Positions 1 to 11,927 are shown, counted from the first letter of the stretch. The stretch: DNA of 64,000 nt from Siphlonurus alternatus (GCA_949825025.1 OX463778.1:36762571-36826570), one strand, 5' to 3'. Numbers and translations are program-made. The notes: generated by a model not told the origin, from the sequence alone.

Positions 1-511
1 AAAGGTACAATTTTAAAACCCTATTATATTGCTTTTTATTTTTAAATAAATCAACAAATGGACACTGGTGCGGCTGGTAAGGGCAGCCAAGTCCTGCCAG
101 AACTGCTAGCTAAAAGATTTTAGAGCTTACAAGCCCTTGGGAACACAGAAATGATATACATTACTTACACCATGGTTATCGCTCCACATTTCTTCGACCG
201 TTTCAATGATAAAAAACCGTTAAAAATTCTTAATTTTTTCTATAAAATTGCCGCGCATGTTTTTTTTCCATTTCATTTGATTTTTGAAAACATGTCCTCA
301 ATTTTCTAATTATTTCTATTAATTTTTCATGTTATTCATAATGCTTCCCTTGATAATTACCGCTCGCTGGTGGCGCCACCACCGGCAAAAAATTGTAAAC
401 AGCGGAGTTTGTTTACTTTTTTCCTTTCTCGCGTTCAACAATCGAAAATTACACCACGCGACAGACATTGAACAATGTTTTGTTAGAAACATTGCGCGCA
501 GAAGACTCTGT
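1..511 (+). mobile_element. Right part of a TIR transposon, truncated by window edge
   Basis: This stretch matches 59287-59797 almost base for base in the same orientation. It ends with the same terminal sequence (reverse complement of CAGAGTCTTCTGCGCGCAAT) that closes the complete copy at 58800-59796. The left half, including the left inverted repeat, lies outside the window. The 61-codon open frame at 329-514 recurs in the other copy with few changes, but it overlaps the terminal repeat and matches no transposase I recognise, so I do not call it a gene. Confidence 0.85.
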
Positions 512-2270
512 TAAGTATATATGTATAAATTGCATTTAAAACTGTAACTAAAATTAATGGTGTTTAAATGGTTAGGTATCTGACTACAGAACATAGAAAT
601 GCTTACATTGTAATTTACATTTATAATTCAATTGAATATTACCCTGATACAAATTGTTTAATTAGTCTTGATTTGCTTTGATTAGAAAAACTATGATAAA
701 TTATTACAAACTTTCAACATGAATTACAATAAATATTACTTAACATTATATCATAAAGTGCATGTTCACCAATCTAGAATAGCTTAAAAAGTTGCTATTT
801 GATATTAACTTTTAACACAATTTTATGATAGCAAAAATTTAGGTGCAGTATTAATATATAAAATGTGTAAAATTTAGACATTTGATTTAGACAATCAAAA
901 AGTTATTTTTTAAAATCTTTTCTAATACATATTTTAGTCTTTTATAATACCACATTTTTTTCAAATATTTCATACATTATATATTAATAATTGAATTTAC
1001 AGTCTAAAGTCATTTCATCAGAGTGCATCAAATTTCTAATACAAATTTAAAAAAAAAATTATGCACAGTCGTCACCTCAGAAAATTTTTCTTTGCAGCCT
1101 TATTAGTCACCATGCCCCCGTAAGAATAACACAGGGCCAGCATGGTGATAAACAAGGCTGCAAGAGGGAAATTTTCCAAGGCGATAATTGTACCAACGTA
1201 TTGCTTTGATCTGATATCCCATCTTATTTAAACAGATTAATTGTTTAGTGTATCATGGGTAATTTTTTTTAATCACAGAGTAATTAAATATATCAACTAG
1301 AACTAACTTGTTCTTATAATATTAACTATATTATAATTATGTATTTGAGGGCCTGGCGATCAAATGGGTTTAAAAAGCCTTGCAGGTTGTCAGTGAAATA
1401 TTCTAAAGGTTGTTGGGTGTATGACCTATATGGGTGTATGACTCAGGGTATATGGGCTCCTGTTGAAAGTCCCACACACATACAAGAAACCAATACCTTT
1501 AGTGCAATGGCTTTAATTCAAATTTTAAATTAAAATTTCATTTATTAATTTTATTTTTCCTACAATCAAAATGTCCTAACCCTGTTTGACTGTCAGTCCC
1601 AAGTCAACTTCTACTTGATACAACTAATTTTCTTGCTATTACAGATACAAATTGATATAAATAAGTAATCACTTTGGAGTACTACAATAATTATTGAGAT
1701 CATTACTATAATATTATTTACCTGCATAAAGCATTTTGGCACTAATCAGATTCAGTTTAAATAGGCAAGATACATACAAACAATTAAGTTAGGCCTCAGA
1801 CATATAATTATTCAGATCTAAAATTCACAAAACATGAATGAAATTAAACAGGGAGAAAAGAGGAACTTAAATGTTTGTTTTGTTTTTCTTTAATTAAAAA
1901 AATAATAATAATGATAATAATAATAATAAAAATTGTTGAGAGTTGTTTTGCTCTTGTAGCAATTCAGATTTTTGCTTCCTCAGTCAGTCAATAAATAATG
2001 TTTTTTTAACAGGATAATTATTCTTATTTCACATTTAATAAATGTTAATTTATAAAAAAATGTTATATTTTTTAAAAATTGTATTCCCTATTTCCTTAAA
2101 ATTATTAAAAAATTTAAATATTTTTTACTGGAGTAAAGAGGTTACACAAAAATTTTGTAGAGAACAACTAACATACATATATTTTTAGCAAAATTGATGG
2201 ATAGAGATCTAAATAGCATGCATAAGAGTAAAATGAATGAATGGAAAGAAGAGAAGAAAATGTAGCATAT
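512..2270. other. Intergenic AT-rich sequence, 3' side of the BTBD gene
   Basis: No coding exon is recognisable here. The stretch lies downstream of the minus-strand BTBD gene, so its 3'UTR probably occupies the right part; the poly(A) site could not be fixed. The one notable structure is the hairpin at 1080-1177. A short (AAT)n-like run lies near 1900-1930. Confidence 0.6.
1080..1177. repeat. Long imperfect hairpin
   Basis: Positions 1080-1115 and 1140-1177 are inverted copies of each other, sharing TTGCAGCCTT and TCACCATGC blocks with a few mismatches. The stem is about 36 bp around a 24-nt loop, the size of a microRNA precursor. It could equally be a tiny foldback element. No flanking duplication was seen. 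Confidence 0.65.
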
Positions 2271-4553
2271 TTATGACCGCATGTAACAATATTGGGTTTC
2301 TTGAACACGAAAATTTGTGTACAAGTCTTCAGCAGTGAAAATCACAGCTTCAATGCAGCCATTGTTTTGGTTGGCTGAAGGCAGACCCAGAGAAAGAGCA
2401 AATTCAAAATCTACGTTTCCGAACCGAACATAGCTTGAGCGCATGTTTGAAGCATAATATCCAACTTTCTTGAATTGAATGTCAATGTAATAATGTTTCC
2501 CTTTCTCCAAGTAAATTTTTTTTGAAAAATTTATTGAAATTTGAGAGTTGTAGTCAACATTAGCACAGAACTCTCCTTTGCAAAGACTATTTGCAATCAA
2601 ATAAACATTTTGAGAATCAGGACGTAATTCAGAAATTTTAAAACTAACATTTTCACAGTAACAATTTTTGGTGTCATTTGAAATAGTAAAATTCTTTGGA
2701 CTATTTTTTAAAAGTGCTTCATTTTTTAATTGACTTGAAAGCTTCATTCCAAACATCCAAATATCCCTATCTGTTCTCAATGTAAGAGTCGAACGGAAAC
2801 TTGAAGAGTTAAAGAAATGACTCCCATTTGATACAATAGGTCTGGTACAAGTGAATACACCACTTGGGACAGCCTTGACGATTGTACTTGATTTTGTTTC
2901 ATCAGAAGCAAGTTTCACGAGAGAAATTCTTGGCTTCGTATTGTTAGAGAGATAATCAATAAGTGATACTTTTCCTGGTGATATTAAATTAACAAGGATT
3001 GAAGATTTTTCTGTATCTGTGAGCCAACTGCTAGTTGCTGGTCCATTAGCAAAATCCTCAGGTTTCAGTGCTAAGAATCTGAGTTTCGCCAGCAAGTTTG
3101 GCTGCAGTACTTCTCTGATGCTGGAGTCTTTTACTGGAAGGCCCCTCCGCTCGGCCTCATGGCGAGCCCAGCCAATGGAAGCCTCAACCAGCTGCTGTTC
3201 AGAGCTGACATTGAGGCAGTCCTGACTGAGAAGCAGTGCCACGCCTTCTTCGGAGACGGAGGGAAAGTCCTCTACTGCAAGACATGCAGCAGTCTGCCAC
3301 TGCATCACCTGACAACATAACATGAGAGAAATCAGAATTGGAATTCAACTCCGACTTCCAGTGGCTTAGGAAAAAAGGTTATTTGGGGAGTTTATCCCCC
3401 CTATCAATCTTAGCATAGAGGAAAATTTAATACATGGGCTGAGAGTTGATTCACCTTCCATTTCTCATTCTTCCCCCTCCCCCCTTCCTCCAAAGATTAA
3501 AGAACCCTTCTGAATCTTTCCTAGCTACACCACTGCATATATGCATGCTTGGTAAGCATTGATTTTTTACTTCCATCATATCATATAAGTTTGTATATTT
3601 TTTCAATGCGTAATATTTTGTGCACTGTACTACTAAATTTACATTTTTATGCAAATCAAATTTTACAGCACTTTGCACAGGGATCTCCCACATGCATGAA
3701 TCATAAAACTATGAGTTCTTTAAAAATTCCTACACCAATCACATTAATATTAGTAAAAAAAGTAACAGCCTCCACAATGTGGAAAGGTTCATGATGCACA
3801 ATTATAGACACATCTAGTGTATACCTTGATGCAAGCCTGCAAGAGCGGCTGGTGCTGCAGCAGCTGAGCCAGACGCAGGGCACGCCACACACTGCCTGGG
3901 CCCACAATGGCCTGGACATGTGCCAAGCACTTCTCCCTCAGTGGTAGCAGCAAGTATTTGTCCGCAGCTAAGGCGAGCTCAAAACCCTCCTCGAAACTCT
4001 CCAAAACCACCTCATCAGTGTATGTGTGCCTGTAAAAATTTATACTTAGTAGTCCTGTATAAAATTCTACTAAATCTTGCTTAATCTGTAAATTATTCAC
4101 TGTAAATTTTAAAATGCTGTTATTGCTTCAATTTTCATACTAATTTATTTTAATTTTACAATAGACGTTGTGTAAGTTATACAGTAGCCTAGATATTGGG
4201 GAAACTCACAACGACATTAAATATTAAATGACGTACACCAGGATTGTTGAACTGACTCACCTGAGCATGAGTTGGAAGGTGCTTGGCAGAAGGTCAGTGA
4301 CCCTGACCTCTCCACAGACCTCCTTCATGTCGCTCAGCAACATTGCCTCAAACACAGAGCTGGCACGGATCAGGACAAACTTGTGAGCCTGGAACTCCTG
4401 AGTGTCCCCGTCCTCGGGGCCCACGGTAAAGCTGCAGTCCGTGTGAATACTGTGCTCCAACATGTAGCCCTGCTGCTGTGTCACGGTGATCAGACCCTCT
4501 CGCCAGTCACCAGTATGGACCCGACCATCAGCAGCAGTAATTTCATCTGCCAT
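2271..4553 (-). CDS. BTB-BACK-PHR protein (BTBD1/2/3/6-like)
   Basis: Three coding exons: 4553-4261, 4029-3825 and 3308-2271, joined by consensus GT/AG sites in matching phase and giving 511 aa. The protein begins with a BTB/POZ domain (about residues 36-120, with the typical core H-T-D-C-S-F-T-V and A-H-K-F-V-L). A BACK domain follows (about 125-250) and then a beta-rich PHR-like C-terminus (about 290-500). This order and length are those of the BTBD1/2/3/6 family, which are substrate adaptors for cullin-3 ubiquitin ligases. I chose the ATG at 4553 because a polypyrimidine tract ending in CAG precedes it directly, which suggests a 5'UTR exon further upstream. The PHR part is more diverged than the BTB-BACK part, so I do not assign a specific ortholog. 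The gene is divergent from VPS41, with about 8.4 kb between their start codons. Confidence 0.88.
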
Positions 4554-5513
4554 CTGCAAAACAACGCTATCAGCTGTAATTAAGTTCTCCGCTAGACAAG
4601 TGGTTGCAAGTATTCAGTCCATTTAAATTTTTTATCACTTCTTGTCCCTGAAAGAAAAATGTTTAATAATTGTTTAAAAATAAGAGATTGGGAACTTTTA
4701 AAAGTCTGCTTTTAGTAGTTGCATGACTCTTAATTCATTGTCCAACAATAACTATGATATCTAATTAACTAAATGTATGCATACTAGAACTACTAGTCAC
4801 GCATCCTGTGCATGTATAATACCTAGCTTCTACAAATTCGAAGAATTACTGTCAAGCAAAAGAATTGAAAATATTGATACACATAAAAATATTAGCGATT
4901 TTCAAGTGATTATTTGTAGGATAAAAGCATAAGGCTAATGTGGACTAGCCGGAATATATATTATAGCGATAGCTGGTTCCCCGCCCACGCAAGAAGCTTT
5001 TTAAGCAGGTCATAAGGGGCGTGGTGTTTTATTGATTTTTGTTCAAACAGTTTAATGTTTAACCTCATTTCGAACAAACAAAAAAACATTTTTTGATGAC
5101 CTCTTAGTCTTGCAAATCAATAGTTCAAAATAGTTCTATTTTGATCAATAATTCATCTGTTAATTGCTTTTAAAATATGCATAAAGAGTAATATAAATTA
5201 AATTTTGTTGTTCTTCCGAGCATCACAATAAAATTGTACGAGTTCTTTGAGTTCTAAAATATTGTTACCTTGTATATTTACGATAAATGAAGCAAAAATT
5301 TCACAGGTTGATATACATTTTAAAGAAACAAATTGCCCAAATTAATGCCAATTTTACCACCATCGCGGTACGCGGTCGAGAGGAGACACTGACCTGTGGT
5401 CGAGACCACAACAAAAAAATCATGAAAAAAATGTAAACAAATATCAGCTGCAATGACGCAATGCAAACGAAACCAAAAAGGAAGTGACTATTCGCACCGC
5501 TGCGGTGCAGTTA
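4554..5513. other. Upstream region of the BTBD gene
   Basis: No coding sequence is seen. The promoter and probably a non-coding first exon of BTBD should lie here, but no unambiguous core promoter can be pointed to. The tandem palindrome array starts immediately to the right. Confidence 0.5.
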
Positions 5514-6290
5514 ACTTGTAAAATCGCTATTCGCACCCGCGGTGCGAATAGCTCTAAATAAAGTTTATTACACCGCTGCGGTGTAACAAAATTTTAAAAC
5601 CACTATTCGTACCCGCGGTGCGAATAGCGTTATCAAATTTTGTTACACCGCTGCGGTGTAATTAATTCTTAAAAACGCTATTCGCACCATTGGGTGCGCG
5701 CGCACCCGAACAAAACGTAGGATAAATACCAAACTTGTTCCCATGATTCCCAACGAATCACCACAGTCTAGTGGTATTACCTCAGCTTTCCACCCGGATA
5801 TTTATGGTTCGAAACCCGGTGAGGTATAAGAAACTTTTTATTTCAGTTAAACTTGTAAAATCGCTATTCGTTTCCGCGGTGCGAATAGCTCTAAATAATG
5901 TTTATTACACCGCTGCGGTGTAACAAAATTTTAAAACCACTATTCGTACCCGCGGTGCGAATAGCATTATAAAATTTTGTTACACCGCTGCGGTGTAATA
6001 AATTCTTAAAAACGCTATTCGCACCGTTGGGTGCGCGCGCACCCGAACAAAACGTAGGATAAATACCAAACTTGTTCCCATGATTCCCAACGAATCACCA
6101 CAGTCTAGTGGTACAACCTCAGCTTTCCACACGGACATTTATGGTTTGAAACCCGGTGAGGTGGAAGAAACTTTTTATTTCAGTGAAACTTGTAAAATCG
6201 CTATTCGTTTCCGCGGTGCGAATAGCTCTAAATAAAGTTTATTACACCGCTGCGATGTAACAAATTTTTAAAACCGCATTTTTTTTGTAA
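5514..6290. repeat. 337-bp tandem repeat of nested palindromes
   Basis: The string ACTTGTAAAATCGCTATTCG recurs at 5514, 5851 and 6188, exactly 337 bp apart, giving two full units and a partial third. Within each unit lie several near-perfect palindromes of two kinds: TATTCGCACC/GGTGCGAATA pairs and TTACACCGC/GCGGTGTAA pairs, joined by AT-rich spacers. Each full unit also carries a GTGCGCGCGCAC block and a tRNA-like segment. The palindromes resemble those at 12248-12725. Confidence 0.9.
5757..5826 (+). repeat. tRNA-like Pol III promoter segment inside the 337-bp repeat
   Basis: GGTTCGAAACC at 5806-5816 fits the box B consensus GGTTCGANNCC exactly. The AGTCTAGTGG stretch about 35 bp upstream resembles box A. 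The layout resembles the head of tRNA-derived SINEs. The second copy at about 6094-6163 has a weakened box B (GGTTTGAAACC). No acceptor stem or clean cloverleaf is present, so this is not a functional tRNA gene. Confidence 0.6.
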
Positions 6291-7013
6291 CGGTCGTGAG
6301 TGACTTTACCCGGTTCAATAAAGGATTAATAATTAATACCACTCAGATCAGCGCGCAAATATATTTCCAGCATTTTAAAATGAAAACAATCAATTCATTT
6401 AACTAAGAAGGGAAAATTCAAAGCTATATATATCTCCATCTCTAGAATCAATAGTGGAAATTTTGAATTTATTTTTTTAATAACGCCAGAAAGGTTTAAT
6501 ATGATTTCCGGTGAAGAAACGCTGACTCTGGCGACGCGGCTGCCATCACTCCAATTTTTTCCCATTATATATTTTATTATACTGATTATACATTCCTGAC
6601 AATAAAAAATATATATATAAAATTTTAGCTTTATATATTCTGTTATTATAATATGTTATTATATTTAAATTATCAAGTTTGTCATTATTAATAATATATA
6701 GTACGCAAAAATGATGATGTTATTTCTAATTGATTAATTAATTATCGATTTATAATGCAGTTTTTTACTTGAGAAATGGCTAGGGAATTGCATAAATGCT
6801 TTTTTTTATATATGCAATTGAACTTTAATTACTATATAAATTGTTCTAATCATCGCAGAAAAATAATTTTTGTATATATATAATATAATTATATATATAC
6901 TGCTAGATAGGAAATTGAATTTTGTGATTTCGATCATCCCAATCATTGAAAAAGACGAAAGATGATTTTTTATGGATGTTGAAATTTGCATATATATAAA
7001 TATATATATTTAT
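6291..7013. other. AT-rich intergenic sequence
   Basis: The stretch is AT-rich, with TA-dinucleotide runs near 6600-6650 and 6870-6900. No gene or clear repeat boundary is seen. Confidence 0.5.
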
Positions 7014-7146
7014 TAAACCTTAGCAAACCTCATAATATTTCTGAATTTTTTTTCAGAGACAGCTAGAGTTCTTATATAGTACCAAAATAAAAATATATGT
7101 GGAAAAAATTTCAAAACAATCGGACGATCAAATTTTTTTAAATTAT
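7014..7146. mobile_element. Half copy of the TTAA foldback family
   Basis: The run starting AAACCTTAGCAAACCTCATA and ending with the AACAATCGGACGATCAAATT block matches one arm of the foldback elements at 29609-30002 and 33990-34383. The other arm and the outer termini are absent. Confidence 0.7.
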
Positions 7147-7701
7147 AGTGCGCATTTTTCGATTTGAGCAGAACCGGCAGAACTAGTTTTGCCCAAAATG
7201 AAATGCGCCAGCCGATAATAGAACTCACTTCGGCTTTGGCTCATTTCGTGATGTGCAGGACTAGATCATGTGCGCATTTTTTCGGTTTCTGCCCCCGAAT
7301 TCGGCTTTGGGTGCCAACACATATATATTATATATATGATATATATTATTACAGGGTCGGACTGGGGTCAAAAGGCCTACTGAGCAATGAAAGGCGGGGG
7401 CCTCACACCATGGGGGGGTTTGGGGGGCGGAGCCCCCCAAGCAGCCCGCCGCAGCTGCGATTTTTTTCAAAAAAGGGGCGTGGCTCGCTTATCTTTTTTA
7501 ATACAAAAGTGTCTATATCGCGTGATTTAATATTATTTTTTGTGAAATTTTGGAGTCTAAGGAGAAATTATTTGAAACCTTTTTTGGTGATAACACTGAT
7601 AACGCGAGTCATATTTACTATATATTTTTTTCTTTTACCTATTTTTTTTTTTTTTTAATTGTGTAGTTTTGCAAGTATAAAGTCCCAATTGTAACCTTAT
7701 T

Positions 7702-7998
7702 GCATTGAGCTCTATACAAGGCTAGAGGGCTAATCAGCTGTTTTAGGCGCGCACGGCGTCTGGGAGGAAAGTGGGTGGTGGTCGGTGCTATCGAATGCCT
7801 GGTTGACCAACCTAAGAAAGTTTCCTTATAAAATAAGTATTAAAAGTTACACTGCAGTTGGCAATTCTGAGGAGAATACGTTGGAATGTGTGACGAAAGC
7901 GCAATCTCCCACCCACTTCCTCCCGCCGGACCGTGCGCACAGTTTAACATTGAGAAGTATAGGGCATTATCCCTCTAGCCTTGTATAGAGCTCAATGC
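7702..7998. mobile_element. Nested foldback MITE
   Basis: GCATTGAGCTCTATACAAGG at 7702 is repeated in inverted form ending at 7998, and the 28-bp arms are perfect. Weaker similarity continues outward to about 7655 and 8055. Inward, both arms contain GCGCACGG and GGGAGGAA-GTGGGTGG blocks. The latter resembles the subterminal block of the hAT-type MITE at 13476-14062. Confidence 0.75.
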
Positions 7999-8055
7999 CT
8001 TATTGGAACATTTTTCTGTGTGACTTTGGGTAAAAAAAAAATGCACAATTAGGAA

Positions 8056-9700
8056 AATAACCTTATCAAATTATTGTGGAACATAAAATTATATACCAAA
8101 ATAAAATTCTAGTAATGTACCCGAATATGTAAAAATTTTTTTTTTCAAAATTTGATTTTCAATAAGGATTACTACTCTTGGATTCACAAGTTAATTGAGT
8201 CACCTAACTTTGGGGTGTTAAATTGAAGCTCTGCAGGTTTCAATAAGCCCAGAATATTGTAAAAAAAAAATACTGACACACAGCAAATTTATTTCTTAAT
8301 TTTTAGTAGTAAAATTTTCATGTTTTTGAAACAAAAATTTAAATTTCTGTGATTTTTTAGACAGAACCTAGAATTCTTTCAATGGATTCTCATGACTTTC
8401 CCGATTTGCGTACGTGCATGGCACTTAAAAATTCATATAAAATTAACAAAACATGTTATGACACTGAAATATTTAAAATAAACGAATGAAAATATTTACA
8501 TTGCGATAAAAATGTTTAAATTGTCCTAATTTGAAAAATTAATTTTGAATTAAATAAAAAGTGAGAAGTGTATCTTTTCCATAAGGAAACTTTTTTCTGG
8601 AAAAACAATCATTGCATCCAACGCCAAATAATATTTGCCAACAAAAATATTTGCTGGGGATACATTTTTTATTCAAAGCTTCATCAATTTTAAAATAATT
8701 GTGTATAGTTTTAGCCAGCGTTGAACAGTTAAACGATAAAAAAATTAATTAAAAATCAATCAAGCTTTTAATAAAAAATATATTGCCAGCAAAAGTTGAC
8801 GAATATTTTGTTACTTTGGATGGAATGTTTGTTTTTCCGGAAAAATGTTTTTTCAGGGAGCAGATACATTTCTTATTTTTCTTATTTAATTAAAATTTGA
8901 TTAAATTGGGAAAATCAAACCTTTTTATCGCAATGCACGTATTTTCATCCGTTTATTTTTTTTATATATTTCAGTGACTTCAGAGTCATGTATTATGTGT
9001 AGTTGCTTAACCGTGCTCGAAAATTAAATGACCGAATTCATTACAAATTATATTGCGGTATGTTAAAATCTCTCCAATTTTTATTTTCAGGTCAAAATTA
9101 GACTCTTTTTTTTTTCCCCCCATTTCCTAAAAAAAGTAGTTGTACTGCATTCTGGGCCGGATATGCAGAAGTGATTTGAGCATTAAATCATGCATGAATA
9201 GATAAAAAAAATGTATAGAAAAAAAATAAGCAAGTGCTATACATCTTTTAGTCTTATATATGAAGAAGACTACGAATTACGAAAACGAAGCTAGCGGAAG
9301 TTTTTGTAAAAAAAAAAAAAAGCTTGCAAAATTTAATCTATAATTTAGACATATTTTTAAAAATAAAATTTATGAGTTTTTGATTCAATAATACATGCAC
9401 CTTTCCGGATTGACGTTCCGGACCGTTCTGGCTTATTTTTATACCTATAATATTTGGCATAAATATAATTATAAAAATATGATGTGTGCGTATTAAAAAA
9501 TAAAATAAAACATGTATACCGCAACAGAATATGTTAATATTGAATTTGACTTATATTAGTGCAGGACCAAGGGGCCTTCAGGGCTTTACATCTTGATTTA
9601 ATTACTCTACATTATTTTTCCAAAATTATTTTCCTTCGTTTTTCTCACATCTTTTCCGATCGCGATGTATAAAAGGCCTTCTTGGTCATATGAGGGAGAA
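8056..9700. other. AT-rich non-coding sequence
   Basis: No open frame with recognisable similarity and no strong structured repeat is seen. It may be the decayed interior of the element bounded by the hAT-like ends at 7352 and 10209. Confidence 0.45.
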
Positions 9701-9721
9701 TTACACAATATTTTTTTAAAT

Positions 9722-9843
9722 AAATTTAAGGACCCTCGGCACGATTGGAGGCCCCTTAAAAATAATAAAGGTTATAGGTCCTCATTAGAGGGCCTACCTT
9801 TTATATTTTTGGGGGGCCTCCAACTGTGCCGAGGACCTTTATA
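9722..9843. repeat. Inverted repeat with GGAGGCC core
   Basis: The arms 9722-9776 and 9788-9843 are imperfect inverted copies built around CCTCGGCAC and TTGGAGGCCCC. The same GGCCTCCAAC wording recurs in the hAT-like right end near 10150, suggesting a shared element family. Confidence 0.65.
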
Positions 9844-10209
9844 TTTTTTCATGAAAGTTATTATGTAATTGATGCCTTTTTGTTTTAAAAATTTCTGGCA
9901 CTTCAAAGTTGAAAATTCATAGTGTAAATAAATTGAAATGTATAAGAAGTAATTGATTATTATGAATATACTGTATAATAGTAATACCTATTAAATATAA
10001 TAGCTAGTCAGTTCTTTGTAATGTGATTTAAGCCTCTTGTTTTACTCTACATCTTCAGAACACTGTCTACATGAAATCTTACATCGCTTCGCGATGTAGG
10101 GAGGGCCTACTTTACCCTAGGGGGGCCTACTTTTAACATTTTGGGGGCCTCCAACCGGGGGGGCCTACTGAGCAATCGCTCACCAACTCTTATGGCCAGT
10201 CCGAGCCTG

Positions 10210-10303
<94 letters not shown>
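10210..10303. repeat. (TA)n microsatellite
   Basis: About 47 uninterrupted TA repeats directly abut the hAT-like right end. Confidence 0.95.
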
Positions 10304-10305
<2 letters not shown>

Positions 10306-10320
10306 GTTTGTGTTTTCCGC

Positions 10321-11064
10321 CAGGGGCGCGGATCCAGCTCACGGCTCAAAGGGGGGGGGGGGGCGGTGCCATAGCTATTATTATAAATTAACACTGCATG
10401 TAATCTAGAACACATAAAACACACATACAAACTATATATAATATTATAGTTACAGAATAATAGAAAATAATAATAAAAGAATATAAAATAAAATAACAGA
10501 TGATATTACCAGCCTGTTACATCATAATATTTCATATATATATATATATAAGCACTGCACATATATAAAACAAAATATGACATAGAAAATAAATAGAATG
10601 AAAAACTTATTGCTTATCAATTGCTATTCAAAATATAGACTATATATATAATATGAAGTCTCCCTTGGCATAATCGCTGATAGGTTTAATTCTAGATTTA
10701 CAGATATTTAAATGATATTGGCTACAATATTCATTACATAATTTTACATAAACAGGATTGTTCAGCTTTATGATAACCAGAGGATTTACAGATTAGATGA
10801 TGGAAGCCGTGAACAGCTTGGCGAGTTAAGACATTTCTAACATTGGATCATCTATCCAATTGGGGCAGACACCAATGTTTACATGTCATAGCATCAGTGC
10901 TGTATAGCTATTATATTATACATCCCGCATAATGTTAAAATTTTGAGTAGGATAGGGGGGGTGACGGGTGGGAACTGGTAACACCTTCAACAATGTATTT
11001 TGGGACCTTTTAGGGGGGGGGGGGCGATCGCCCCCATCGCCTACCGCCCTTGAATCCGCGCATG
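10321..11064. mobile_element. Non-autonomous hAT-like element
   Basis: The left end is CAGGGGCGCGGATCCAG and the right end read inward is CATGCGCGGATTCAAGG, so both share GCGCGGATYCA. The flanking 8-mers are TTTTCCGC at 10313-10320 and TTTTGCGC at 11065-11072, a likely 8-bp target duplication with one mismatch. Long G runs lie just inside both ends. No transposase frame is present. Confidence 0.6.
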
Positions 11065-11068
11065 TTTT

Positions 11069-11072
<4 letters not shown>

Positions 11073-11154
<82 letters not shown>
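11073..11154. repeat. (TA)n microsatellite
   Basis: About 40 TA repeats follow the right side of the hAT-like element at 10321-11064. Confidence 0.95.
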
Positions 11155-11156
<2 letters not shown>

Positions 11157-11311
11157 TTATAAAAAATTAATAATTACTTTTGCCTATACCATTGTTTGGT
11201 GTGGGCCGAAGTATGGGTACCATTATATATAGTACCATGGTGTGTGCAAAAGTACATAGGCACAAGTGTAGGAGAAGAGTAATATAGGCACAAGTGTAGG
11301 AAAATCGGTCA

Positions 11312-11714
11312 TTTTTTTTTTTTTTTACAAGGATACACCCCTATAAGAGCTTACAGCTCGCGACGGGGTACTGGGTAGGGATAAAGTAGGGAACGGATAG
11401 TGGCCACGGCCTGCATGCTTACGCGTCCCAGCATTCGCTGAGGTGAGACTGAGGGAACCGTGGAAAACCTCAGTCAGGACGGTTACCTCTACTTTTTCTC
11501 AATGGACCAAAGCGATGTCCAAAGCCTGGGGAACCACACACAAGTGCATGATCTCACTGCACTGGGTGGAAAGCGAGACGAATTTATCCCAGGGAGGGAG
11601 CAGCGTATTTTTTACTTGAAACGGTCACCCATCCAAGTACTAACCACGCTCGACGTAGCCTGACTTCGGTGATCTAACGAGAACCGGTCAATGCACTGCG
11701 CCACGCTCGACCTC
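11312..11714 (-). mobile_element. 5S rRNA-derived SINE (SINE3-like)
   Basis: Read on the minus strand, the head contains a 5S rRNA internal region: CCGGTTCTCGT, GATCACCGAAGT, GTGGTTAGTACTTGGATGGG and TGACCG, covering about 11689-11622. The intermediate element and C box of the 5S Pol III promoter are therefore nearly intact. After TGACCG the sequence departs from 5S rRNA and runs through about 280 bp of unrelated body to an A15 tail (T15 at 11312-11326 on the plus strand). A 5S head, a body and a poly(A) tail is the structure of 5S-derived SINEs. No convincing target duplication was found. Confidence 0.8.
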
Positions 11715-11833
11715 ATTTTCCCTATACGTTTTGCCTATATTATACTTTGGTATGGGAATAGTGTGGGTATATGCCCATACAATATCCCATACTATTATAA
11801 TATACATTATTTTTACTTGAGCTATTATAATAT

Positions 11834-11837
<4 letters not shown>

Positions 11838-11924
<87 letters not shown>
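11838..11924. repeat. (TA)n microsatellite
   Basis: A run of more than 40 TA units, with further TA-rich sequence to about 12120. Confidence 0.95.

Positions 11925-11927
<3 letters not shown>

Larger units (their letters stand above)
7352..10209. mobile_element. Pair of hAT-like termini enclosing degenerate DNA
   Basis: The left end reads CAGGGTCGGACTGG and the right end is its near-exact inverse (CCAGTCCGAGCCTG). Both ends are followed internally by a GGCCTACTGAGCAAT block and G-rich runs. CAGGG-type ends are typical of hAT transposons. No transposase frame survives between them, and the flanking 8-mers (TATTATTA and TAATATAT) do not match, so these may be two independent element ends. Another foldback is nested inside at 7702-7998. 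Confidence 0.45.

Noticed and set aside
329..514. Small conserved protein shared with 59614-59802
   Set aside because: The similarity is explained by the duplicated transposon; the frame runs into the terminal inverted repeat and has no recognisable domain.
5757..5826. Functional tRNA gene
   Set aside because: Box B is perfect but there is no acceptor stem, no clean anticodon arm and no terminator T-run in the right place; the second copy has a mutated box B.
5514..6290. CRISPR-like array
   Set aside because: The host is eukaryotic, the spacers are themselves repeated and the periodicity comes from a 337-bp tandem unit.
11622..11714. Functional 5S rRNA gene
   Set aside because: Only the internal region matches 5S rRNA; the 3' third is replaced by unrelated sequence leading to a poly(A) tail, so it is a SINE or pseudogene.
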